Source: Theionarchaea archaeon
GTDB lineage: Archaea > Methanobacteriota_B > Thermococci > Methanofastidiosales > SZ-28-30
DNA length: 64,000 nt
Assembly (NCBI GenBank): GCA_018992685.1
Contig: JACVGT010000013.1
Location: forward strand, 60,228-124,227
Direction: 5' to 3'
Under the pieces are notes generated by a model that saw only the letters and a list, made by a program, of their open reading frames with translations, was not told the DNA's origin and ran no database searches. The stretch's first letter is position 1, and every line of letters begins with the position of its first letter. A program made the position numbers and the translations under genes. This document shows, piece by piece, positions 1 through 9,486 of this stretch.

Positions 1-627
1 CAACAGGTTTCAAGACAGAATGTAATTTCTGCTATTGTTGATCCAGTTCTCTTTCTGAAATTCCTGCGGATGATTCAATCCAACAGCGGAGTGGCTGACA
101 TTCGTCAATTGTGGCCTGATTTCTCCTTGGTAATGACGACAGTAAACACAAGGCCTTTTGAGAACGTGCTTCAATCTCTTCTGGGTCATGTGGAGTTCAG
201 GAGGCTATTCTGTACTGATGAGGTTGTCGTAGCCGTCCAGCTGGATGAAAAAGGTGTGGTGCCCTTGCTTGACCACTGCTATCTTGAGTTCATTCCTTTG
301 AAGCAGTGGAGAGATATGGAACTTGAAGGAGGAACCTACAGGGAATACGGATTTGACATTGAGACTATCGACACTGCTGTTTCAGGAGAAGAATATGTTT
401 TAGTCGTTACTACATCTGGGCTGTACCGGTATATCTCTGGAGACATTGTCACTATGGTTGATAGTCTGCACATGGAACCAACTGGGTTCATTGACGAATG
501 GGCAGTTCTTCCTGAACTCGCGCAGCAAATCGTACTACTGAGGGAAGTGGCACGAGACACATCTCGGACAGAACATCAGCTGGTGGCTGTGGAATCTGAA
601 CCCATGAGATTTCTGTTCAAAATCTGA
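1..627 (+). CDS. GH3-family-like acyl-adenylating enzyme, partial (open at the left edge, possibly frameshifted at its 3' end)
   Basis: Frame is open from base 1. Motifs YLEFIPL and EYVLVVTTSGLYRYISGDIV resemble the GH3 signature. Stop at 625-627. Confidence 0.6.
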   Translation, partial: QQVSRQNVISAIVDPVLFLKFLRMIQSNSGVADIRQLWPDFSLVMTTVNTRPFENVLQSLLGHVEFRRLFCTDEVVVAVQLDEKGVVPLLDHCYLEFIPLKQWRDMELEGGTYREYGFDIETIDTAVSGEEYVLVVTTSGLYRYISGDIVTMVDSLHMEPTGFIDEWAVLPELAQQIVLLREVARDTSRTEHQLVAVESEPMRFLFKI

Positions 628-922
628 ACCTGGTAGGAGTACGAACCTCGGAGTGTGACATGCAAGGGGAAGGGGACTGGTTCCATGAGAGACTGTACGG
701 TTCCCGTGAATATGGACACTTTGTGACTGATAGAATCCTCGAAAGAATCCTGTGGTCAATCCCACGATACATGGACGGTTCAACTTCTGGCTCATGCATT
801 CTCTTTTTCCACAAGATCTGAAGAGAGTTTCATGAATATCGGCTAGTCCGTACCCCTACCTCCACTAGTTCTTGTGTTCTATGTACAATCTCAGTGAAAG
901 CAATCTGTTCAAAAAAGGAATG

Positions 923-996
923 AAAGAGTGGGATTGAGAACAAGACGAAGGAGGTGAAATCCATGGAAGTGGTAACTTGTTTTCTTCCCACTCTTT
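923..996 (+). ncRNA. Hairpin element copy 1 (SD+ATG in the loop)
   Basis: 923-933 AAAGAGTGGGA pairs with 986-996 TCCCACTCTTT; 936-944 pairs with 976-984 (one G-U). 44 nt are identical to copy 2. Confidence 0.55.
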
Positions 997-1182
997 GGAG
1001 TTGTTACTCCGCATATTCTTTGTCATGTCCCTTTTTAAACTTTTGCAGTATTCGATACCCGTCACATCGTACTGATTTGTGTAGTTTTTACTCTAATCAG
1101 GAGGGAGCACAAAATTACCATCCAGAAAAGTGCAACTAGTATTCTTTTATCTGGAAAACATTCGTGAGAAGAAGGATTGAGA

Positions 1183-1251
1183 AGAGTGGGATTAAATAAA
1201 CAAGACGAAGGAGGTGAAATCCATGGAAGTGGTAACTTGTTTACCCACTCT
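1183..1251 (+). ncRNA. Hairpin element copy 2
   Basis: 1183-1190 AGAGTGGG pairs with 1244-1251; 1197-1204 TAAACAAG pairs with 1236-1243 CTTGTTTA. Same loop sequence as copy 1. Confidence 0.55.
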
Positions 1252-1493
1252 CCTCAGTGTTTAACTACAATGGCACATTAGTGCCACTCCTTTTTAAGTC
1301 TTTGTAATGCTAATGTAATCAAATTTTCGGAATTAAAAAATATGACCTATTTTATGGTTCCAAGTGCACATTATTTCTCAATTAGACTTTTTATTTAGAT
1401 AACTCTATCTCAAAGCGATTTCCCTATTCCTGATTCGCATATTGATCTGTGCAGGCTAATTCATTCCTGACCAGTACGTGAGATTTACGCATT

Positions 1494-2060
1494 CTATTCC
1501 TGGACAAAGTGCCATTCACACCATACATCTCCTGAATGCTCGTCAGGGGGACAGCGCACGCAGACACACGTGATATGAGGGTTGATTTCTCTTACAAAAT
1601 TGGAGAGGTAGTTGTATCTCACCTGTTTGCAGGGGAACTCTGGAAATCCTTTCTTTAACCGAGTTAACTGTGTCTTGCAATTGAGGATCCTCAGAATGCC
1701 TGTACCATTTTCCACGGTGATGATTTTCTCCTGTTGATCAAGTGCCCAGCTCGTGGTCTGCAGAGCTCTCATGAGAGTCTCAACAGAAGGGTCTTGCAGG
1801 TTCAAGATACGCTTGAGGGCTTTTGCTTCAAGAGTTCCCATGGCATTCCACACTTCGGCATCAATTTCTGCAGCAGCCTCTGTCCCAAACCGGTTCTCAA
1901 TACCCAGAAAGTACAACCCATCTACTCTCCAGATGTTCCTGTTATTGAACATCATAATCTCAATGAGCTTATCCCTAGGCAATGCTTCCAACATGTCTCT
2001 GTCTTCGTCACTGATGTACGACATTGAGTCACCGAATCTGGCTTCACTCTTCACCATATA
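1494..2060 (-). CDS. DUF6125-like protein
   Basis: ORF 1494..2132 with likely internal start (MVKSEARF...). DGLYFLGIENRFG...DAEVWNAMG and C-terminal DVWCEWHF resemble DUF6125. Confidence 0.55.
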   Translation of the reverse strand, partial: YMVKSEARFGDSMSYISDEDRDMLEALPRDKLIEIMMFNNRNIWRVDGLYFLGIENRFGTEAAAEIDAEVWNAMGTLEAKALKRILNLQDPSVETLMRALQTTSWALDQQEKIITVENGTGILRILNCKTQLTRLKKGFPEFPCKQVRYNYLSNFVREINPHITCVCVRCPPDEHSGDVWCEWHFVQE

Positions 2061-2106
2061 AGTGTTACCCTCCAAACCAGAGTATGAAGGTCGCTCAAAG
2101 AGCCAC

Positions 2107-3447
2107 TCACACCCCCCCACAGGCTGTGGCAAGGGTTCTCCATTGTGGAAACCTCTTTGGGTTTTTTGGATATCGACTGTAAACAGCCCTTAGGATACCC
2201 ATCTTGCCGAGAGCACAGGCCAATTTGAAGAGGAGGGAAGGGGTTTTTGCTGCATTAGCGGCTGTGGTAAGGATGTCAGTCAACGTAAAGGAGGGTTCTT
2301 TTTCCTCCAGCTGAGACAAGACTTCATCAGTGATGACATTCTGCAACAAGGATTGGAGTTCTTTGCTGGTAAGAGACACCATGAAGTCTCTTAAAGGCAG
2401 TGATGATCCAAGAAGCGCACCGTATCTCTGCATGAAATCATAGTTGTACTTCCACAATACCTCCAGAGAGGTGTCTTTGCTGTGGATGGCCTCTGCTGCC
2501 GTTGTAGCTGCCATGTGGCCTGCAGTGAAGGCAGGTGCTATTCCTTCTCCTGTCAAGGGATTCGTGTGCCTGGCAGCATCACCACAGGCCAAGAGACCTG
2601 GAGCCACCATGGAAGGAAGAGAACCTCCAAGGGGGAGAGCACCATAGCCTGCTTGGGTTTTCTCCTTGATTTTGAATCGTGTGTGTTCGTGGAGCGCCTG
2701 AGCCACTGCCTTTCTGAAATGGGTACTGCGCTGTTCCATCCCTCCAGCACCCACGTTCAATTCATAGGTTCCCTTGGGAAAGAACCAGAAATACCCTGAA
2801 GGCACGAAGGAATTGTCAAAAACGATGGTTGCGTATTCCTGAGATATTGCCTCTTCCAGGATGATGTTCTCCTTATATCCCAATCCGATACGTGATGGGC
2901 TGCCGCGCCCACGTCTGAGCTCCCTACTGAGGACAGAGAAAACCCCACTACAATCCATGGTCAATGTCCCAAGGTAGGACGCATCATGAGTCTTAACACC
3001 ATGTACTTCATTTTTCCCAACAGACCCCCGTACGACTCCTTGGTGAAGTTCTGCTCCTCTTCTGAGAAGCTCCTTTACCATGGTCTGCCCAAACTGCCAT
3101 CTGTCTATAGTGCATAGAGGGTCGGTCACCCGAACGATGCCATGGTCACCGTCCATAAGTCCAGAAAAGGTGCAGACTTGCAGGCCTTTCAAAGGATAAT
3201 GATCAACAGAAATCTGAAATTCATTCTTGAGCCATTTCACGATCCTCATGGGCATGAGTTCTCCACAAATCTTTCTGCCGACAAATTCTCTCCCTTTACG
3301 TTCTATGATACAGATGGTGAGATCCTCTCTCAGTGCTGTTAGGCCTGCAGCTGCTCCTGCAATTCCGCAGCCAACAATAACGAGATCATAGGGAGCAATC
3401 GTCATATCACTCATGATTAAGGAATTGTTGTTTAAGAATCTTATCAT
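2107..3447 (-). CDS. Geranylgeranyl reductase-family FAD-dependent oxidoreductase
   Basis: VIVGCGIAGAAAGL Rossmann motif, FVGRKICGELMP, CGDAARHTNPLTGEGI. Confidence 0.8.
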   Translation of the reverse strand: MIRFLNNNSLIMSDMTIAPYDLVIVGCGIAGAAAGLTALREDLTICIIERKGREFVGRKICGELMPMRIVKWLKNEFQISVDHYPLKGLQVCTFSGLMDGDHGIVRVTDPLCTIDRWQFGQTMVKELLRRGAELHQGVVRGSVGKNEVHGVKTHDASYLGTLTMDCSGVFSVLSRELRRGRGSPSRIGLGYKENIILEEAISQEYATIVFDNSFVPSGYFWFFPKGTYELNVGAGGMEQRSTHFRKAVAQALHEHTRFKIKEKTQAGYGALPLGGSLPSMVAPGLLACGDAARHTNPLTGEGIAPAFTAGHMAATTAAEAIHSKDTSLEVLWKYNYDFMQRYGALLGSSLPLRDFMVSLTSKELQSLLQNVITDEVLSQLEEKEPSFTLTDILTTAANAAKTPSLLFKLACALGKMGILRAVYSRYPKNPKRFPQWRTLATACGGV

Positions 3448-3605
3448 TTAGTAATCATGGCTTGTAGAATCTTTAACTTAATTGACGGTTCTCTCTAAAT
3501 TCTTCATTCGATGCAAAAAGCGCTACACGAAAGTTCTAAGATCGTTGTAAACTTTTCACGACATTTTGATTGAGGAATGTTTTCAGCCTGCAAAAGCTCT
3601 CACCC

Positions 3606-3717
3606 CGCTAGATCATTCTCCCATCCGGATTGTCAGTCCGTGGGCTGCAGAAACCGGCGGAGGATGTTGAGAGGCCGAACCTCGAGACTCGCTTTCTGAG
3701 CATCATCCAATGCTCAG
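3606..3717. promoter_or_regulatory. Structured intergenic region with hairpins and, on the minus strand, an FMN-riboswitch-3'-like motif
   Basis: Perfect hairpin 3696-3703/3710-3717. Minus strand reads GCCCACGGACUGACAAUCCGGAUGGGAGAAUGAUC. Confidence 0.35.
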
Positions 3718-3772
3718 TGCGCAGTGCAAAAGATTTATTACAGGATGCGTAATAGACTGTGGAGGTTACAGT

Positions 3773-4867
3773 ATGAGATCAGAAATTCAGGCCCTGGCCG
3801 GAACCTATGATGCTGATAACATTCACATCGGTGTGCTGGGTTCCCATTCTGCCCTTGAGGTTGGATATGGAGCCCGAGAAGAAGGATTTAAAACTGTAGT
3901 GATCTGTCAGAAAGGGAGAGAAAAGACCTACACCCAGCGGTTCAGATCTCTGTTTGACGAAGTGATTCTCCTGGAGAAATTCTCCCACATTTCGTCTCCT
4001 AATATTGTGGAGAAGCTCAGAACGTTGAATACCATCTTTGTTCCCAACAGGTCATTCTCAGTGTACTGCGGATATGACAATATTGAGACTAGGTTTGAGG
4101 TTCCTCTGTTTGGAGCACGAACAATGCTTCGAGCTGAGGAAAGAGATGTGCCCAAGAACCAGTACTATCTCATGGAAAAGGCAGGAGTCCCATTTCCGAA
4201 AATAATAAGAAGTGCTGAACACATTGACAGATTAGTCATGGTAAAGCTGCCCCATGCTGTAAGAAAGGTGGAGCGGGGATTTTTCACGTGTTCATCATTC
4301 AAAGAATACACACACAGATCTGAGGACCTCATCAAAAAAGGGTTGATCACGAGAAGTGATCTAGAAAATGCAGTCATTGAGGAGTTCGTGGTGGGAGCTC
4401 TTTTCAACCTGGATTATTTCTATTCTCCGCTGCAGGATGATGTGGAGTTCATGGGGGCTGACCAGAGAATTGAAACAGACATTGAAGGGATACTCCACAT
4501 GACAGCTGAAGAACAGAGAGCTTTTTCCCAGACGCCCACCGTCATCCCCATTGGACATCGAGGATTAACAGTGCGGGAGTCGCAGCTGGATACCGTATTT
4601 GAACTGGGTGAAAAATTCGCTGAGACCTGCAAACAGGAATATCCCCCTGGAATATTCGGATGTTTCGCATTGCAGGGAGTTTTCAACAGAGATTTGAAGT
4701 TTTATACCTTTGATGTGTCATTGCGAGTGCCTGGGGCGCCGATCTTGTTGACCAGCTCTCCCTATACGGTATATAAGTACGGGATACAGATGAGTGTGGG
4801 ACGGCGTATTGCCATGGAAATCCGGGAGGCGGTGAATGCGGGGCGGTTGTCAGACTGTGTCACATGA
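3773..4867 (+). CDS. PurP-family ATP-grasp protein (FAICAR synthetase-like)
   Basis: Collinear with PurP: IGVLGSHSALEV..GAREEGFKTV, FVPNRSFSVYCGYDNIE, IEEFVVGALFNLDYFYSPL, GCFALQGV. N-terminus trimmed from the tracked ORF. Confidence 0.75.
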   Translation: MRSEIQALAGTYDADNIHIGVLGSHSALEVGYGAREEGFKTVVICQKGREKTYTQRFRSLFDEVILLEKFSHISSPNIVEKLRTLNTIFVPNRSFSVYCGYDNIETRFEVPLFGARTMLRAEERDVPKNQYYLMEKAGVPFPKIIRSAEHIDRLVMVKLPHAVRKVERGFFTCSSFKEYTHRSEDLIKKGLITRSDLENAVIEEFVVGALFNLDYFYSPLQDDVEFMGADQRIETDIEGILHMTAEEQRAFSQTPTVIPIGHRGLTVRESQLDTVFELGEKFAETCKQEYPPGIFGCFALQGVFNRDLKFYTFDVSLRVPGAPILLTSSPYTVYKYGIQMSVGRRIAMEIREAVNAGRLSDCVT

Positions 4868-5943
4868 AGTATGTGCTTGTGGGGTTGTCTACCCGTGCTG
4901 TGGCAGAATCTGCAGTGAGAGCAGGGAAAGACTGTGTAGCAGTAGATTTCTTTGGTGACATAGACCTGGAATCTGTATGCAAAACAGTGTCTCTGAAGCG
5001 TGAATATAACGTATCATTGAGCTCATTCAATCCATACTCTTTCTTGAAGGCTGCCGAGTTAGTTGATGCAGATTGTATGATATATGTAGGTCCGCTGGAG
5101 AACTACCCCTGTATTATCCAGAAATTCGCCTCATACTATGAGATTATAGGTAATGATGCAAAGACGAATGAAAAGGTGAGAGACTGGAAAGTCGTGTATC
5201 AAGTATGCAATCAACATAACATCAAGACACCAAAAACCTACAATGGACATCACTATATAGCCAAGCCAAAAAAGAGTGGGGGTGGCACGGGAATTCACAG
5301 ACTCTCATCATATGTAATACAGGAATTGGTGCGAGGAGACCCGTATTCAGTATCGTTTGTAGGAGATGGTGAAAAAGCACAGATATTGTCAATAAATGAA
5401 CAGCTCATTGGAAGAGAAGAGTTCGGTGCACGAGAATTCTGGTACTGTGGTAACATTACTCCTGTTTTCCCGGGAGAACATGCAAGTGTCGTCGCAGATG
5501 CCGCGTGCACCGCACTAACCCGCCATTTTGGGCTGAAGGGAAGCTGTGGTATTGATTTCGTGGTTCACTCGTCCAGTAGCCCATATGTTCTGGAAGTGAA
5601 CCCACGTCCACAGGCCACCCTTGAGCTGCTGGAAAGAGTGTACGGGACGAATATGGTGGTCGTGCACGAGAATGCGGTCAGAGGGGTTCTGGAAGCGCCT
5701 TCTGCCCGATCAGGTACCCCAGAGACATGGGGGAAGGCCATTATTTACGCTGAAAAGGACATTATTATGCCCGATACCAGAGAATGGCTGGATCACTCAT
5801 GGATAAAGGATATTCCTCATCCCTCTGAATTAATTCTGAAATCCGAGCCCATCTGTACTGTTATTGCTGATGGCAAGGATAGAGATGATTGCTTTGAACA
5901 TCTCGTGCAATGCTCCCTTACCATCAGAGATTTCTTTCGATAA
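4864..5943 (+). CDS. ATP-grasp carboligase-like protein (COG2232-like)
   Basis: HYIAKPKKSGGGTGIHRL loop, LEVNPRPQATLEL; 4-nt overlap with the upstream gene. Confidence 0.65.
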   Translation: MKYVLVGLSTRAVAESAVRAGKDCVAVDFFGDIDLESVCKTVSLKREYNVSLSSFNPYSFLKAAELVDADCMIYVGPLENYPCIIQKFASYYEIIGNDAKTNEKVRDWKVVYQVCNQHNIKTPKTYNGHHYIAKPKKSGGGTGIHRLSSYVIQELVRGDPYSVSFVGDGEKAQILSINEQLIGREEFGAREFWYCGNITPVFPGEHASVVADAACTALTRHFGLKGSCGIDFVVHSSSSPYVLEVNPRPQATLELLERVYGTNMVVVHENAVRGVLEAPSARSGTPETWGKAIIYAEKDIIMPDTREWLDHSWIKDIPHPSELILKSEPICTVIADGKDRDDCFEHLVQCSLTIRDFFR

Positions 5944-6242
5944 GTTGCTTCTCCTTGTGATTTGTGCAATTCACGTGGTGTACTCTGCGTGAGTCACATC
6001 GGAGCAGCGCATCTGCCAGCAACCTGAGCTTTCCAGGTGATGCAACAGAGGGATTCCATTGAAGACGCGCGTTCTTACAGAAATCGAGTGCAGGGAATGT
6101 GAAGGATCTTCTGCATTCTCACTATTCCATCAAGATGATGATGAAGGAGGAGAGGTGTCATAGCCCAGGTGCACAAACGCCTTCTGAACAAAAGTTTATA
6201 GGTATTGCCGCCCTATCAGTACCATAGAGGCAAACCACAACG

Positions 6243-8792
6243 ATGATCATCGAGAGAATACTGAAGGCTTTTTCAACACAAGAAACGTATGGTTTGTCCA
6301 CGTCTGGTGCAGGAGGCACTCTCATGGAATTTGAAAAACTAGGTGCGTTCTATCTCGGAAAAGAATATGACCTTGCCAGCGGCCAGTTATTGGACCGCTT
6401 GGTCATGTATGATGCCCGGGACTTAACGACCCATGCGCTCTGCGTGGGTATGACAGGGAGTGGAAAGACAGGACTTTGCATTGACCTGCTGGAAGAGGCC
6501 GCCATCGACCATGTACCGGCTCTCATTATTGATCCCAAAGGAGATATCACCAATCTCTTGCTGACATTTCCAGAATTGAATCCTGAAGATTTCAAACCCT
6601 GGGTTAATGTGGATGATGCCCGCCGAAAAGGGTTGACTGTTGAACAGTTCGCTTCTCAGCAGGCAGAATTGTGGCGCAATGGACTGAAGGACTGGGGTCA
6701 GGATGGCAGCCGCATCGCACTGCTGCGAAAATCGGCAGATTTTGCTCTTTATACGCCGGGAAGTGATGCAGGTATTCCCGTATCCATACTACAATCTTTT
6801 GCGGCACCTTTGCTGGACTGGGATGACAATGCAGAGCTTCTTCGAGAGCGAATTCAGGGGACCGTCAGCGCACTGCTGGGATTAATCGGCATGGATGTCG
6901 ATCCTGTGCGATCCCGGGAACACATTCTTCTCGCCAACCTCTTTGAACATTTCTGGCGACAAAAAGAAGACTTGGACTTGCGAAAATTGATTCTTTCCAT
7001 ACAGAATCCTCCCATGAGTCAGCTGGGCGTGTTTGATGTGGACACATTTTTCCCTCAGAAAGAACGACTTGCGCTTGCCATGAATCTCAACAATATTATT
7101 GCGGCACCCGGATTTCAAACCTGGCTCAAAGGGCAGCCATTGGACATACCTGGATTTCTCAGCACACCGGAAGGAACCCCGCGGCATTCCATATTCTATA
7201 TTGCACACCTCAGTGACGCAGAACGCATGTTTTTTGTAACCATGCTACTGAACCAAGTGGTCACCTGGATGCGCACTCAGCCTGGGACAACAAGCCTTCG
7301 AGCCCTCTTGTACATGGATGAAATTTTCGGATTCTTTCCCCCAGTCGCGAATCCTCCATCAAAACAGCCCATGCTAACCTTGCTGAAGCAGGGCAGGGCT
7401 TTCGGATTGGGTGTAGTGCTAACCACTCAGAATCCTGTGGATCTGGACTATAAGGGGCTGACCAATACCGGAACCTGGCTCATTGGGAGACTCCAGACCG
7501 AACGAGACAAGATGCGGGTGTTGGATGGACTGGAAAGTGCTTCGGTCGAGGCGGGACAGTCCCTGGATAGATCCGAGCTAAGTCAGATAATCTCCAGCCT
7601 GGGATCGAGAGTCTTTCTCTTACATAATGTCCATGAGAAAGCACCCATTACCTTTCAGACCAGATGGGCCATGAGCTACCTTAGAGGACCCTTGACCCGC
7701 AGCCAGGTAAAGCTGTTGGTAGGTGAAAGAAAACCTGATTCCTCAGAGGGTGTGAAACCCGCAGTCCACACCCGCACTGCGGAATCCCTTGCTTCTTTCC
7801 CGCCCTCAGTTTCACCAGACATTGACCAGGTTTACCTGCCTCTGAGGAGAGGTGCTCAGGCAGCGCTCCTCGAAATTCTGAGCGGGCCTCTGCCCACAAT
7901 AGAGAAAAGTCAGCTCGTGTACGTGCCTGCTGTTTTGGGCATTGGATCTGTCCGGGTAACAGATCGCAAACTTCGGCTGAATGAAGAAAAGAACGTTGCG
8001 TTGCTCTTGCTGGATACTCTCAGCATACGCCACTGGGAACAGAGCCAGCCCCTGAAGCTTGATCCCCAGGACTTGCTGGCCACACCGGAGCCAGGTGCAT
8101 CATTCGAAACGTTACCTGATTCCTTTGATGAGAAGAGAGAGATTGTGGCTCTGAAAAAGGATCTTGCTGATCATCTGTATCTCACAGGAGGTATCACCCT
8201 TCTTTACAGCCCTTCATTGAAAGCATATTCTGAACTTGGAGAATCAGAACGCGACTTCAAGATGCGCTTGACTCAAGTAGCTCGTGAAAAGAGGGACGAA
8301 GAGGTTGATACTCTCAGCCAGAAGTTTGACAAGCGCTTCCAGAGACTTGAGGACCGGGTGCGCAAAGCGGAGGCAGCACTGACCAAGAAGCAGGCCAAGG
8401 CAGGAGCCTACAAGCGAGAAATTGCTGTTTCTGTGGGAGAGTCAATGCTAGGAATGTTCATGGGCCGTCGGTCCACCCGTGCTGCATCAACAGCTTTGAG
8501 TAAATACCGTCAAAGTAAGATGTCCAGCATGGAAGCAAAACAGGCTGAAGAGAACGTGGAGGCTCTCAAAGAAGATATAAAGCAGCTTGAACAGGAACTG
8601 AAAGAACAGACTGCAGTGATTACCCAAGAATGGGAGCGAGCTCAGGAAGACGTGGAGAGCGTTTCCGTCACTCCACGTAAGAGTGATATCGCAGTTCACC
8701 TGGTCAACCTGGCCTGGGTTCCTCATTGGCGTATAACGTATAAGGACGAGACAGGTAGAATTCAAACAGCCACCGTCCCCGCTTTTCGCTAG
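6243..8792 (+). CDS. HerA-like / DUF853-type P-loop ATPase
   Basis: GMTGSGKTGLCIDLLEEA Walker A, LLYMDEIFGFFPP, VLTTQNPVDLDYKGL, C-terminal coiled coil. Confidence 0.8.
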   Translation: MIIERILKAFSTQETYGLSTSGAGGTLMEFEKLGAFYLGKEYDLASGQLLDRLVMYDARDLTTHALCVGMTGSGKTGLCIDLLEEAAIDHVPALIIDPKGDITNLLLTFPELNPEDFKPWVNVDDARRKGLTVEQFASQQAELWRNGLKDWGQDGSRIALLRKSADFALYTPGSDAGIPVSILQSFAAPLLDWDDNAELLRERIQGTVSALLGLIGMDVDPVRSREHILLANLFEHFWRQKEDLDLRKLILSIQNPPMSQLGVFDVDTFFPQKERLALAMNLNNIIAAPGFQTWLKGQPLDIPGFLSTPEGTPRHSIFYIAHLSDAERMFFVTMLLNQVVTWMRTQPGTTSLRALLYMDEIFGFFPPVANPPSKQPMLTLLKQGRAFGLGVVLTTQNPVDLDYKGLTNTGTWLIGRLQTERDKMRVLDGLESASVEAGQSLDRSELSQIISSLGSRVFLLHNVHEKAPITFQTRWAMSYLRGPLTRSQVKLLVGERKPDSSEGVKPAVHTRTAESLASFPPSVSPDIDQVYLPLRRGAQAALLEILSGPLPTIEKSQLVYVPAVLGIGSVRVTDRKLRLNEEKNVALLLLDTLSIRHWEQSQPLKLDPQDLLATPEPGASFETLPDSFDEKREIVALKKDLADHLYLTGGITLLYSPSLKAYSELGESERDFKMRLTQVAREKRDEEVDTLSQKFDKRFQRLEDRVRKAEAALTKKQAKAGAYKREIAVSVGESMLGMFMGRRSTRAASTALSKYRQSKMSSMEAKQAEENVEALKEDIKQLEQELKEQTAVITQEWERAQEDVESVSVTPRKSDIAVHLVNLAWVPHWRITYKDETGRIQTATVPAFR

Positions 8793-9253
8793 CAGGAGTC
8801 TTTCGCAGGAAAAGACACGTGGCTCTCAGCAGCTTGAAGAATGAGAGCGGCATCAGGTTCAGGTAGCGCGCGCATTGCCTTGCCCTGGAGATGTCCGCTC
8901 CATCTCTTCTTGTTCTTGACAAAAGTGAGATCAGGAATCAATGGTTTGAAGGGGATTTCTCCAAAGGAGACCACATTGTGAAGCCTCACTCTGAGAGGAT
9001 ATACTTCACCTGTTTTTGAAGTGAAGATTCTTCTAGTATCCTTGAAAACATCCGAAGCAACCTCAGCACGACCACACACCGCAGATTCCAACCGCCTGGT
9101 TTCTCGCTGTTCGCTCACTACATAGAAAAGAAGCCCTTGACCAATCTCAACTCTGGAGATTGTGTTTCTGTGGCGAACAGAAACCCCCCAGACCTTGTGA
9201 GTGAGTACAGATTTCCAGTTGTCCCGATTCAGAATGCATAGCCAGTATGTCAT
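8789..9253 (-). CDS. EVE (YTH-like) domain protein
   Basis: MTYWLCILNRDNW..VWGVSVRHRNTI..., IPFKPLIPDLTFVKNKKRWSGHLQGKAMRALPEPD. Confidence 0.8.
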   Translation of the reverse strand: MTYWLCILNRDNWKSVLTHKVWGVSVRHRNTISRVEIGQGLLFYVVSEQRETRRLESAVCGRAEVASDVFKDTRRIFTSKTGEVYPLRVRLHNVVSFGEIPFKPLIPDLTFVKNKKRWSGHLQGKAMRALPEPDAALILQAAESHVSFPAKDSC

Positions 9254-9486
9254 GATATATCTTGATCCTACAATTTATAAGTTCACTGCTCTGGTATCGG
9301 CAGATATACCGGATGGAATCAGTAACACCTGTATCGAAAAACCACGATGATCTTGGTCACTCTCTGCCACTCGGTTCATCGGAAAATCCACAAAGGTTAT
9401 ATACGAACATATGATGGTGATCAGAGGACGCGGCATAAAGCGAAATCGAAGGTATCTGCATGCGAGCCAGAAGATCTATCCACAAG

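Noticed and set aside
954-1139. 61-aa ORF as an ordinary gene
   Set aside because: It starts inside the duplicated hairpin and the rest looks non-coding; kept only as a possible leader peptide.
3590-3717. Calling a complete FMN riboswitch
   Set aside because: Only the 3' signature is recognisable; the 5' conserved segments and full multistem junction are not evident.
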